DNA of 48,577 nucleotides from positions 1-48,577 of the forward strand of contig JAFDXH010000031.1 in the NCBI GenBank assembly GCA_018268075.1, in the 5' to 3' direction. This DNA is from Bacteroidota bacterium. Its GTDB lineage: Bacteria > Bacteroidota > Bacteroidia > Chitinophagales > Chitinophagaceae. The translations under genes were made by a program, and so were the position numbers. Positions within the stretch are counted from its first letter, which is position 1; every line of letters starts with the position of its first letter. Below the pieces are notes generated by a model, which made no database searches, was not told where the DNA came from, and saw nothing but the letters and a program-made list of their open reading frames with translations. Of this stretch, positions 41,006 through 48,577 are shown one piece after another.

Positions 41006-43276
41006 TTATTCAAATTTCCATATTCCACTATTCAATACACCTTCTACTTTAAGTAAGGATTTACCAGCTTCAAGTAAATAACCGGTAGCACTGCTATTTG
41101 ATGAAAATGCTTTCATTTCGACTGAAGCCCAATCCATGTATGCAGTGGATTGTGCCAGCGCAATATGTGGAATAAGAGATCCGCCTTTTACTAAAAGGAT
41201 TCCCGGCAACTCAGCAGTAGAAATATTTACCCATTGTTTTCCGCTGTAGGTTTCGCCTGTAAAATAATTTATCCAATCGCCTACCGGCAGGTAAACATTC
41301 CTGCTTTTCGTACATGCTTCCATGATAGGTGCCACCAAAAGATCATTTCCGAAAAGATACTGATCATCAATTTCCCAGATGGCCGGGTCTTCAGGGTAAT
41401 TCAACAACATAGCCTTCAAAAGTGGTAAGCCATTTTTTGCTGCCAAATAAGATTGGGTATAAATGTAGGGCATCAGCCTATACCTTAATTCCACAAGTTT
41501 TCTGAATGTATTACGGAAAGGCTCACTAAATTCCCATGGTTCCCTCGGCGGAAATCCATGTACCCGGCTGTGAGAAGAAAACATTCCGAAAAATGTCCAT
41601 CTCAAAAATAATTCTTCATTAGGTACTCCGGAAAATCCGCCAATATCATGACTCCAGAATGAGAAGCCACAAAGCCCCAAAGAAAGGCCTCCCCGCAAAC
41701 TGCCTGCCATACCTATATCAGACACTTCTGCATCGCCACCCCAATGTACAGGATTGCGTTGCCCACCCGCCCATGCACTTCGCGACCAGATAATGCTTTC
41801 ACCTGTAATATCTTTGGTAATTTTATTTACAAGCTGGGTATATCTGAGCGGGTAATTATTGTGTTCAAAAAATCCGCTCCTACTGGAAGCATAATAACCT
41901 TTGAGCGGCGCTGCTTCGCCGAAATCAGTCTTAATAACAGAAATGCCTAAACGCAAAAGGTTTTGAATTTTTTCTGAGTACCACTTAATAGTATCCACGT
42001 TTGAAAAATCAAGTATTGCATCCTCAGTTGGCACATTTCCATTACTATCTTTTACATACAGCCCCTTCTCAACGATCTCATCAAATATGGGATTCAGAGG
42101 TGTAGCATAAGGTATTTGCCAAAGAGAAGTACGGAATCCATTGCGCCTTAATTCACTGATCATTTTCTCTGGTTCGGGAAAAAGTTCTTTTCCAAATTCA
42201 AAATCACAATTGATTCCCTTCTTAAACCATCCTGCATCAATATGGATTACATCGCAGGGTATTTGATGCTCGCGCATTCTATCTGCCACAGACTTTACCT
42301 CTATCTGCGAGCGATAGCTAAAGCGCCCCATCCAAAGGCCAAAACTCCATAATGGGGTCAAGGAACTTTTGCCCGTCAAGCTGGTATATTCTTCCAATAT
42401 TTCCTGCGGTGATCCAATAAAGAAAAACATATCCAATTCATCTTCACCAATAAATAGGGTTTTGCTTCCATCATGTGTATGGCCAAAATCCATGGTGACA
42501 GGAGAAGTAGTATGCACAAACATTCCATATCCACGATTGCTCATAAAAAATGGAATAGGCTTATACATTTGCTTACCTGCTGTACTTTGAGTATCACATG
42601 CAAAAAGCACTACCTTTTGCCCACGCTTATTTAGCCCTGTAAAAGATTCGCCGCAACCATAAATTTTTTCTCCCGGCAATAAAGAAAACGAAGCAGCAAG
42701 GCTTCTGGAATAATCAGACGATCTTTTTATGAATAGAAAAGGATATTTTTTAGAGTGCATCCCATCAAGGGATTCAAAACTGTTTGTAGCATTCAATAAT
42801 TTTCCAGACGCATCAAAAAGCTCCAGCTTCCAATTTTTCTTTGAGAGTATTAATTTTCCATGAGTGCTTTTATAAACTGTGCTATCCTCAGTATCCTCTA
42901 TCTTCCATCCACCTTTTATTTCAGGCTCGCCATCCAGCATCAATGATGGGTGCTGCTGCTGCAAAGCTGTACCTGTTTTCATTCGAAGCCTTATGGTTCT
43001 TGAATTGATAAACGACAATGAAAATTTGCATTGTGGATGAGAAACATAATCCTGCATAGGAGCCGCCTTTTCCTTCTGAGCGGCAAGGTGCATATCTATT
43101 TTATTGAAAAACCAATCCATAGACCAGCGATGATAATTCCACTGCAGGCTTCCGGCACCTGTAGCAGCATCAAATTCTGTAACATGGCCGGTAGTAAAAT
43201 ATTCATTTTCTAATTGGTAAAAATCATCCATGATATCCAATGGGTGATTCAAAAATTTTGATTGTTGTGTTGACAT
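41006..43276 (-). CDS. GH31 alpha-glucosidase/alpha-xylosidase
   Basis: A 756-residue glycoside hydrolase family 31 enzyme with an N-terminal beta domain (to about residue 290), a catalytic TIM barrel and a C-terminal beta domain. The nucleophile Asp is in ISVIKTDFGEAAP near residue 445. The acid/base region is WSRSAWAGGQRNPVHWGGD near 515, as in YicI-type alpha-xylosidases. FSFWSHDIGGFSG near 555 and LRWTFFGMFSSHSRVHG are typical. No signal peptide is visible, so it is probably cytoplasmic. The GH31 substrate could be xylosyl- or glucosyl-linked; YicI-like motifs favour alpha-xylosidase but are not proof. It is monocistronic or co-transcribed with the upstream GH13 gene, 29 bp away. Confidence 0.93.
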   Translation of the reverse strand: MSTQQSKFLNHPLDIMDDFYQLENEYFTTGHVTEFDAATGAGSLQWNYHRWSMDWFFNKIDMHLAAQKEKAAPMQDYVSHPQCKFSLSFINSRTIRLRMKTGTALQQQHPSLMLDGEPEIKGGWKIEDTEDSTVYKSTHGKLILSKKNWKLELFDASGKLLNATNSFESLDGMHSKKYPFLFIKRSSDYSRSLAASFSLLPGEKIYGCGESFTGLNKRGQKVVLFACDTQSTAGKQMYKPIPFFMSNRGYGMFVHTTSPVTMDFGHTHDGSKTLFIGEDELDMFFFIGSPQEILEEYTSLTGKSSLTPLWSFGLWMGRFSYRSQIEVKSVADRMREHQIPCDVIHIDAGWFKKGINCDFEFGKELFPEPEKMISELRRNGFRTSLWQIPYATPLNPIFDEIVEKGLYVKDSNGNVPTEDAILDFSNVDTIKWYSEKIQNLLRLGISVIKTDFGEAAPLKGYYASSRSGFFEHNNYPLRYTQLVNKITKDITGESIIWSRSAWAGGQRNPVHWGGDAEVSDIGMAGSLRGGLSLGLCGFSFWSHDIGGFSGVPNEELFLRWTFFGMFSSHSRVHGFPPREPWEFSEPFRNTFRKLVELRYRLMPYIYTQSYLAAKNGLPLLKAMLLNYPEDPAIWEIDDQYLFGNDLLVAPIMEACTKSRNVYLPVGDWINYFTGETYSGKQWVNISTAELPGILLVKGGSLIPHIALAQSTAYMDWASVEMKAFSSNSSATGYLLEAGKSLLKVEGVLNSGIWKFE

Positions 43277-43305
43277 AAGTACATTTCTTTTAAGAACTAT
43301 TCTTG

Positions 43306-44916
43306 CTATTTTCTTTTTAAACTATATATTTCAATGGCATAAGGCTTTAATTCAAATACTGTATTGTTATCAGTAAGGTTTACTGTTGCCTCGCCATTTA
43401 GTTGTTTTACTTTATATTTTTTTTCATCCAAAAGTGCATCTTTTAATTGTGCTTTTTGATTGGCATCTGAAAGGTTTATTACTACCAGTAATGAAGTACT
43501 GCCATCATAGCGCCTGAAAGAATACACATGAGGATTACCATTTTCAAGCGATTGAAATTTTCCATCAGCGATAACAGGGTTCGATTTTCTAATAGAAATT
43601 ATTTTTTTATAAAAATTAAATAATGAATTTGGATCGTTGATTTGTTCTTCAAGCGAAATGCCATCATGGGGCTTTAAATTTGTACTATCCCACCATACGC
43701 CGGTATTCTTATACCATAGCGCCATTCCTCTTCCAGTATCTGAGGCGTACCATTCAAAAGCCTCACGCATCGGTATTTCATTACCATCATTCATACCCCA
43801 TTTACCCCAGGCCCCTGTGCCATACATTCCTAATTCCTGGCCGTAATAAATTGAAGCAGTGCCCCCTAATAATAAATTCAATGAAGCGCCGATTTTCAAT
43901 TTTGGGATACTCCGGTTTACAGAAGATGCGAAGCGAGGCACATCATGGTTTTCAACAAATAAAACATTCTGATTGTTGTGAGGAAAAATGGTAAATGCAG
44001 AGTCTGTGATAGAGGTGAGCTTGGCTTTGTTGAAAGAACGGATAGCGCCCATTATTTTAAAAGAAAAAATTCTGTCGGCAACACCATCCCTGATATATTC
44101 ATCACCCCATGAAGCCCAATTGGCCTGCTCAGCTACATTTTTAATTTTAGGATTCACCTTCTTTAATTCTGTCACCAATGGCAACCAAAAGCACTTGAAT
44201 AACCCTTTCAATTGAGGCTTATTATCCAGATCATCCATCATGTGATCAAAACGATACCCATCTACCCCATCATCAAACTTTCCATCGCCATTAGGGTCCA
44301 GCCAATATTTATACAATTTAATATTATAAGCTAAAACATTTTTATTTTTCAGATTTACGGTAGCAATCTTCTTGTAGGTGCCATCATAACTTGTCCACCC
44401 GCGAAGGCCCAATACAAACGTGGCGGGCTTTGCGTGCGCTTTGTCTTCAAATAAAATATAATCACTGTAAGGTGATTTAGGATTGCCTACAGCGCTTTTA
44501 TACCAAAGATGATCTTCAGTTACATATTGCGTTTCCATATCCATGTACACTTTCATTCCTCTTTTATGAATCGCCTTTACCAAAGAAATATAATCCTTGA
44601 GGCTACCAAAGGAAGGATCTATCTTCTTGAAATCGCCAGAATAATAGTTATGGTAATAAATGGATTCGTATAGGGGTAATAGTAAAATAGAATTAATACC
44701 CAAGCCTTGGAGATAATCCAATTTTTGCTCAATGCCTTTGAGGTCGCCAATTCTATCGCCATTGCTATCAAAAAAACTACGCTGAAATAAATGATAGATC
44801 ACTTCATTATCAGGCGATTCTTTAACAAGGCTCTTGGGTTCATGATGCTTATATGGGCTAAAAAAAAATAAAGTAAAAAACAAATAAACTGGATACAAAC
44901 CGTAGGCTTTTATCAT
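43306..44916 (-). CDS. GH13 alpha-amylase-family glycoside hydrolase
   Basis: A 536-residue GH13 enzyme with an N-terminal signal or anchor (about residues 1-21). The catalytic residues are all present: nucleophile Asp in DGYRFDHMMD near residue 222, acid/base Glu in NVAEQANW near 263, and the third Asp in VENHDVPRFA near 328. A GDLKGIEQKLDYLQGLGINSILLLPLYES beta-strand is typical of the barrel, and the C-terminal beta domain begins near 450. It should act on alpha-1,4 or alpha-1,6 glucans or oligosaccharides in the periplasm or on the surface. It lies just upstream of the GH31 gene on the same strand. Confidence 0.93.
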   Translation of the reverse strand: MIKAYGLYPVYLFFTLFFFSPYKHHEPKSLVKESPDNEVIYHLFQRSFFDSNGDRIGDLKGIEQKLDYLQGLGINSILLLPLYESIYYHNYYSGDFKKIDPSFGSLKDYISLVKAIHKRGMKVYMDMETQYVTEDHLWYKSAVGNPKSPYSDYILFEDKAHAKPATFVLGLRGWTSYDGTYKKIATVNLKNKNVLAYNIKLYKYWLDPNGDGKFDDGVDGYRFDHMMDDLDNKPQLKGLFKCFWLPLVTELKKVNPKIKNVAEQANWASWGDEYIRDGVADRIFSFKIMGAIRSFNKAKLTSITDSAFTIFPHNNQNVLFVENHDVPRFASSVNRSIPKLKIGASLNLLLGGTASIYYGQELGMYGTGAWGKWGMNDGNEIPMREAFEWYASDTGRGMALWYKNTGVWWDSTNLKPHDGISLEEQINDPNSLFNFYKKIISIRKSNPVIADGKFQSLENGNPHVYSFRRYDGSTSLLVVINLSDANQKAQLKDALLDEKKYKVKQLNGEATVNLTDNNTVFELKPYAIEIYSLKRK

Positions 44917-45302
44917 AATCAGAATTTTCGATACGGCGCAAGTTTACAAATTTTGATTGGAATTAAGATATATCAAGTTTTAGAAGATGATTTTTTAAGA
45001 ACAATCCTTGATTAAAAAAAACCAAAAAAATGAATAGTTTTCAACGTCATCTTAAACAATGTAGTAAGAATTTTTTTCTATGTTAATCAATATGGGGAAA
45101 TTAAAAAAAACAAGCTTCTAAATATTTATAAAACGATGCCTGAAAATCAAATTTTTAGTTGACAGGCTTACTGCGAGAAAAAATAAAAATTATTTTTTTT
45201 TAAGTTTTTTAAAATCTCTCAAAATATTATAATTTTAGTATATAGAATAATATTTACAATCAAGTATCAATAACTTTTCAAAAAAATATAAAACAAACAT
45301 TT
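44917..45302. other. AT-rich divergent intergenic region
   Basis: A 386-bp spacer between the GH13 gene (minus) and the small secreted-protein gene (plus). It is very AT-rich, with poly-A/T tracts around 45000-45210. A TAATTTTA close to the -7 consensus lies at 45230-45237, but no TTTG is at the right distance. No gene is seen in it. It probably holds two divergent promoters. Confidence 0.5.
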
Positions 45303-45770
45303 ATGAGAAAAATAAAACTATTCATCTTTTTGGTTGCCTTGGTTGCGACCACTACCCTATCAGCTCAAACAATCATCAATCAATGTGCACCAATCAATTC
45401 AAGTCAGCTAAAAACGATGTTATCACAATTGGGTTATGAAGTGAAAGATGCTGGCACATCGTCGTACACTATAGTATCTACCAGAGATGGAAGTACGTTG
45501 CCCATTCTTGCTCAGCTAAGCGGCAACACAGAAAATATATGGTTGACAATAAATCTGGGCGATGCCGACTCGCTAAATACAAAAAAGAATTATCTGTATT
45601 TAAAAGAAAGTAGCTATTCTTCAAATTTCTTTTATGTATCAGAAGGTAAAATAATAATAGCCCAAAAAATTGATAACCGGGGGATTGACAATGCCTTACT
45701 GAGAAAAAGAATAGATGGCCTTACACAAGAAGCCGTTGCTTCGACCTATCTATGGGGTAAGGGAAACTAA
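45303..45770 (+). CDS. Small secreted protein, YbjN/CesT-like
   Basis: A 155-residue protein with a clear Sec signal (residues 1-21, ending LSAQ). The mature part is short, mixed alpha/beta, with SSQLKTMLSQLGYEVKDAGTSSYTI, IWLTINLGDADS and KIDNRGIDNALLRKRIDGLTQEAVASTYLW. This arrangement resembles the YbjN/CesT-type chaperone-like fold in its helix-strand layout, but the match is only suggestive. Alone between two divergent/convergent genes, its role is unknown. Confidence 0.7.
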   Translation: MRKIKLFIFLVALVATTTLSAQTIINQCAPINSSQLKTMLSQLGYEVKDAGTSSYTIVSTRDGSTLPILAQLSGNTENIWLTINLGDADSLNTKKNYLYLKESSYSSNFFYVSEGKIIIAQKIDNRGIDNALLRKRIDGLTQEAVASTYLWGKGN

Positions 45771-45793
45771 AAGTATTTTCTTATCTTATCCGG

Positions 45794-45818
45794 AAGGCAT
45801 TTATTTTCAAAATGCCTT
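45794..45818 (+). terminator. Hairpin downstream of small secreted protein
   Basis: AAGGCATTT and AAATGCCTT arms form a perfect 9-bp stem with a 7-nt loop, starting 24 bp after the stop codon. No T-run follows, so it is a possible terminator only. The bases to 46069 hold nothing else I can identify. Confidence 0.4.
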
Positions 45819-46069
45819 GCATGGGTATGTACACCAATATAGGCAGCGGAATTTAGTACAAACAATTATTTTTATTTGTATAATACAATCGAATATTTCC
45901 AGCAAATCATTTAGTCAATTTAGTAAATATAGATGACATTAGTTTGCTTTGCAAAGAATAATGTGTGAAGGCAAGAGTATTACAATTTGATTTAACAAGG
46001 GGATTTTCAAAAGTATTTGAAGCCAATAGAAGCCCCCAAATATGATTCCATTTTTACAAATCCCATTCC

Positions 46070-48220
46070 TTACATTTTAGTAAAACTCTTTAGACTAACG
46101 CCACTAATTGAAATAATTTTTACAATATACAATCCTTTATTCAGTGCAGATATATCCAATTGAACAGAGGATAATTTTGGGTTTTTGCGTATAATAATTT
46201 CCCCCCTTACATCCAATATTTGCACTTCCAATATGTTGCTCATGGCTTGTGAAAACTGGATGTTGAGCACATCATTTGCTGGATTAGGGTAAACTGAAAA
46301 ACGCTCTTTACCTATTTGTACAGATACCGTATTTGAAAAAGTAGCTGCTCCATCTAAATCAACCATTTTTAATCTATAATAGGTAGTTCCCACAAAAGGC
46401 GTTGCATCTGTATATAGATAATTATGTGCCAGGTTGCTTTGTCCTTGTGCAGTTACTTTTCCAATTTTTGAAAAATTAATCCCATCGGCGCTGCGTTGCA
46501 ATTCATAATAATTTGTGTTTACTTCTGAGGCTGAAACCCATTTTAAGGAAACCGAATTATTATTATTTTCCCATGCAGAAAAAGATGCTAACCTTACAGG
46601 CAATGATGATCCCGCCACAATACTGGCCTCTGTGCTATTGCAACGCAGATACAAAGAATTATTTCCGGTAATTGTATTTTTATTGTAATCAAACAAACGA
46701 AAAAAGTAACGGCTTCCTACTTCAAGATTATTTATAGATACGGACGAACCAGCGCCATTATATACTACAAAATTACCGTTACCCAAATCTGTGCCTGAGC
46801 CAAAGTTGTTATTGGCGGTGTAATCTATCCCATCGCCAGGAAAGCCATTGATGGAAGTTGCTTTATGTGCAACTAAAATTCTCTGCCCACCATTTCCGTT
46901 AGTCCAGCTAATATCCATAGATGTTCCAGAAATATTACCAAACTGAATAGCAGCACTATTTGTGGTTGGGCACATCATCAAATCCCAAGTTGGCCATGTG
47001 CTTGTAGTAGATAAACAATTCCACCCTAAATTATCCAAATCTGACCAAAAATTTGTATTAACTGCAATGTCTCTTTTATTCATTAGTATTACCCATGTGT
47101 AACCACCACTGGTTCTTACAATTTCAGATGCAGTGCCATCTAAGGCTCCAGTATGCCACCAGTTATTATAAGAGTTTACAGCCCAGCCTTTAGCATAGTT
47201 AGGATTATTGGCAGATGGCGCTGTCATGGTATCAAGGCTTGCCTGAGTAAGGATATCTGGCTTAGTTGAGAATCCATCTACTGCCACCAGCAATCGTACA
47301 TAATCCCTGGCAGTGGCTATCCATCCTCCATGTGAATCCATAGCCTCTATATTAAACCCACCATATTCCCAAGGCACATACTGGCCAGTATTATAGCATG
47401 ACAAGGTGGTATATCCGTTGCCTACATATTCCCCTTCGCGTTCCTGCTTATCAGCCAACAGATTCTTAGCAAGATGAATATCGCAGATACCCAGAGGGTT
47501 GAAAATATTTTGCTGAACCCAATCTTCATAATTCATTCCAGTGATTTGCTCTATCACTCTTCCAAGGATAAGATAGCCAATGTTGGAATAATTATATTGT
47601 GTACCTGGCGCAAAATCTAATCCCTTTTGTAACAAAAATTTTATTAATTCATTTTTAGTTACAGGATTGATTCCGTCCGTTTTTGCTGCAATATAAAGCG
47701 GAGCCACAATTGGGTCACATCCTGAAAAAGTGTAGGGGTAAGGTGACGCTGGGTTGGGGAAACAATTCAAATCTCGATTCCATCCGGCAGCGTGTTCTAA
47801 CAAGTTGCGGACAGTGATATTATAAATACGATTATCGGTAATATTTACTGCCGCGAAATAGGGGTTAGCCCCTAAAATGCCATTTGTTCCAAAAACCAAA
47901 TCATTCATGTGTATTTTCCCTTGCTCCATTAGCTTCATAATGGCAATAGAAGTAATAGGCTTAGAACAAGAAGCAATTCGAAACAATGTGTACGGTTGAG
48001 TAGGGATAGTGCGAGCTACATCTTGATATCCGAACGCCCTCATGTAAACAATCTTGCCATCTTTTGAAATAGCAACAGTAGCTCCAGGAATATTGTAGTT
48101 ACTTAGTATTTGCTGAACTTGTGCATCACACTGGGTCATTTGAGGCACAGGGATACCAGTTTGTGCAAAGCAACACCTAAAGAAAAAAATGAATAAACAA
48201 AGTAGTAGATTTATTTTCAT
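46070..48220 (-). CDS. T9SS-secreted class C beta-lactamase-type serine hydrolase
   Basis: A 716-residue protein starting at the ATG at 48220, with a Sec signal (MKINLLLCLFIFFFRCCFAQ). The beta-lactamase/esterase domain runs from about residue 30 to 380: SxxK in ASCSKPITSIAIMKLM near 97, Tyr-x-Asn in YNYSNIGYL near 205, and a late GGFNIEAMDSHGGW-type loop. A fibronectin-like region with RLASFSAWENNNNSVSLKWVSASEVNTNYYELQRS follows. The C-terminal T9SS sorting domain begins at VYPNPANDVLNI near 630 and ends KSFTKM. It would be secreted across the outer membrane or anchored at the surface. Target ester or peptide unknown; an ATG further upstream is in frame but spoils the signal. Confidence 0.92.
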   Translation of the reverse strand: MKINLLLCLFIFFFRCCFAQTGIPVPQMTQCDAQVQQILSNYNIPGATVAISKDGKIVYMRAFGYQDVARTIPTQPYTLFRIASCSKPITSIAIMKLMEQGKIHMNDLVFGTNGILGANPYFAAVNITDNRIYNITVRNLLEHAAGWNRDLNCFPNPASPYPYTFSGCDPIVAPLYIAAKTDGINPVTKNELIKFLLQKGLDFAPGTQYNYSNIGYLILGRVIEQITGMNYEDWVQQNIFNPLGICDIHLAKNLLADKQEREGEYVGNGYTTLSCYNTGQYVPWEYGGFNIEAMDSHGGWIATARDYVRLLVAVDGFSTKPDILTQASLDTMTAPSANNPNYAKGWAVNSYNNWWHTGALDGTASEIVRTSGGYTWVILMNKRDIAVNTNFWSDLDNLGWNCLSTTSTWPTWDLMMCPTTNSAAIQFGNISGTSMDISWTNGNGGQRILVAHKATSINGFPGDGIDYTANNNFGSGTDLGNGNFVVYNGAGSSVSINNLEVGSRYFFRLFDYNKNTITGNNSLYLRCNSTEASIVAGSSLPVRLASFSAWENNNNSVSLKWVSASEVNTNYYELQRSADGINFSKIGKVTAQGQSNLAHNYLYTDATPFVGTTYYRLKMVDLDGAATFSNTVSVQIGKERFSVYPNPANDVLNIQFSQAMSNILEVQILDVRGEIIIRKNPKLSSVQLDISALNKGLYIVKIISISGVSLKSFTKM

Positions 48221-48365
48221 GGCAATAAATATTTGTGGATATAAAGGTACAAGGTTCATTTTCGCGTATCCAATAGTTAATATTATGTAGTGCAAAAAAT
48301 AATGAACTATCCCTTTTTTTATAAATGACAAAATGAATAGCCAAAATTTTATTTAGTTTGCAGGC

Positions 48366-48482
48366 ATGCTATATCAGGATGATTATGACGAAATAAGTTT
48401 ATTAGCCTTGATGAAAAATGAGGATAAGGAAGCATTTATAAGAATTTAATACTCAACCCAAACATCCTCTCTTTATACATTT
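48366..48482 (+). pseudogene. Broken N-terminal of an ECF sigma-factor gene
   Basis: The frame starting at ATG 48366 reads LYQDDYDEISLLALMKNEDKEAFIRI and then stops at TAA (48447). Reading in the same frame past the stop gives YSTQTSSLYTF, so the whole follows the ECF sigma-70 region-2 start (LLALM-x-N-x-D-EAF-x-x-I-Y-x-x-x-x-x-x-LY). The extra stop breaks the gene. Conserved region 2 motifs after this point are not visible before the window ends, so it is a short relic. Confidence 0.45.
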
Positions 48483-48577
48483 CCAAATTACTGGCAATAC
48501 TTTTCGCTGGCTCAAAACTGCATTTTTAGCCTCCAGAAAAACACTTTAGAATAAAAATTCATATTTATTCTAATAAT

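Noticed and set aside
43031-43213. Small plus-strand frames across the GH31 gene
   Set aside because: All are antisense to a complete GH31 enzyme.
1-48577. CRISPR arrays or tandem short repeats
   Set aside because: No regularly spaced repeats were seen; the only clear long repeat is the 213-bp pair.

Overview
The window looks like a chromosomal segment of a Bacteroidota bacterium, most likely Chitinophagia/Sphingobacteriia-like. Supporting signs are AT-rich DNA, few Shine-Dalgarno sequences, a textbook Bacteroidota promoter (TTTG-N21-TATATTTG) before a tRNA gene, many Bacteroidota-style lipoproteins, a type IX secretion (T9SS) C-terminal sorting domain, and a lipoprotein-type (clade II) nitrous oxide reductase. 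No phage structural genes, integrase or CRISPR array were seen.

Layout. 1-3565: the end of a ureide (urate/allantoin) degradation operon: allantoate amidohydrolase (cut by the window edge), ureidoglycine aminohydrolase, OHCU decarboxylase, HIU hydrolase and a DUF6986 aldolase-fold protein. 3689-7582 (minus): a CtlX-like amidinohydrolase, a class A beta-lactamase-fold protein, a 2Fe-2S ferredoxin, SSB and an S24-type repressor. 7870-10832: lpxB, a tiny membrane protein, and a cytochrome b561 / molybdopterin oxidoreductase pair. 10953-22439: a denitrification block: a soluble PAS histidine kinase, a receiver-CRP fusion regulator, an unknown helical protein, a polytopic membrane protein, a cytochrome c lipoprotein, then nosZ, a fasciclin lipoprotein, a membrane protein, nosL, nosD, nosF and nosY. 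The regulator probably acts on FNR-like dyads (TGAT-N4-ATCA) present upstream of three of these genes.

22716-30389 is mostly housekeeping: a DegP/HtrA protease, a LuxC-type acyl-CoA reductase, a dicluster ferredoxin, an NTF2-like lipoprotein, ddl, a PASTA protein, a rhodanese, a DUF486 membrane protein and an outer-membrane barrel. 30493-33750 is an accessory island: a tRNA-Lys, then a 2.3-kb cassette (HIRAN protein, J-domain coiled-coil protein, PIN toxin-antitoxin pair) between two 213-bp direct repeats. Each repeat carries the decayed 3' end of an IS200/RAYT-type transposase.

33999-44916 is a sugar-oxidation and glycoside locus. A minus-strand operon of six genes (PhyH dioxygenase, GMC oxidoreductase, gluconate-dehydrogenase subunit-3-like lipoprotein, Tat-exported xylose-isomerase-like TIM barrel, zinc alcohol dehydrogenase, esterase) diverges from an AraC regulator and is followed by GH31 and GH13 enzymes. 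This suggests uptake and oxidative processing of glycosides, possibly by a 3-keto-sugar route. 45303-48577 holds a small secreted protein, a T9SS-secreted serine hydrolase and a broken start of an ECF sigma-factor gene.

The best candidates for something new are the HIRAN/J-domain cassette between transposase-derived repeats, the receiver-CRP regulon linked to nosZ, and the DUF6986 protein in the ureide operon.
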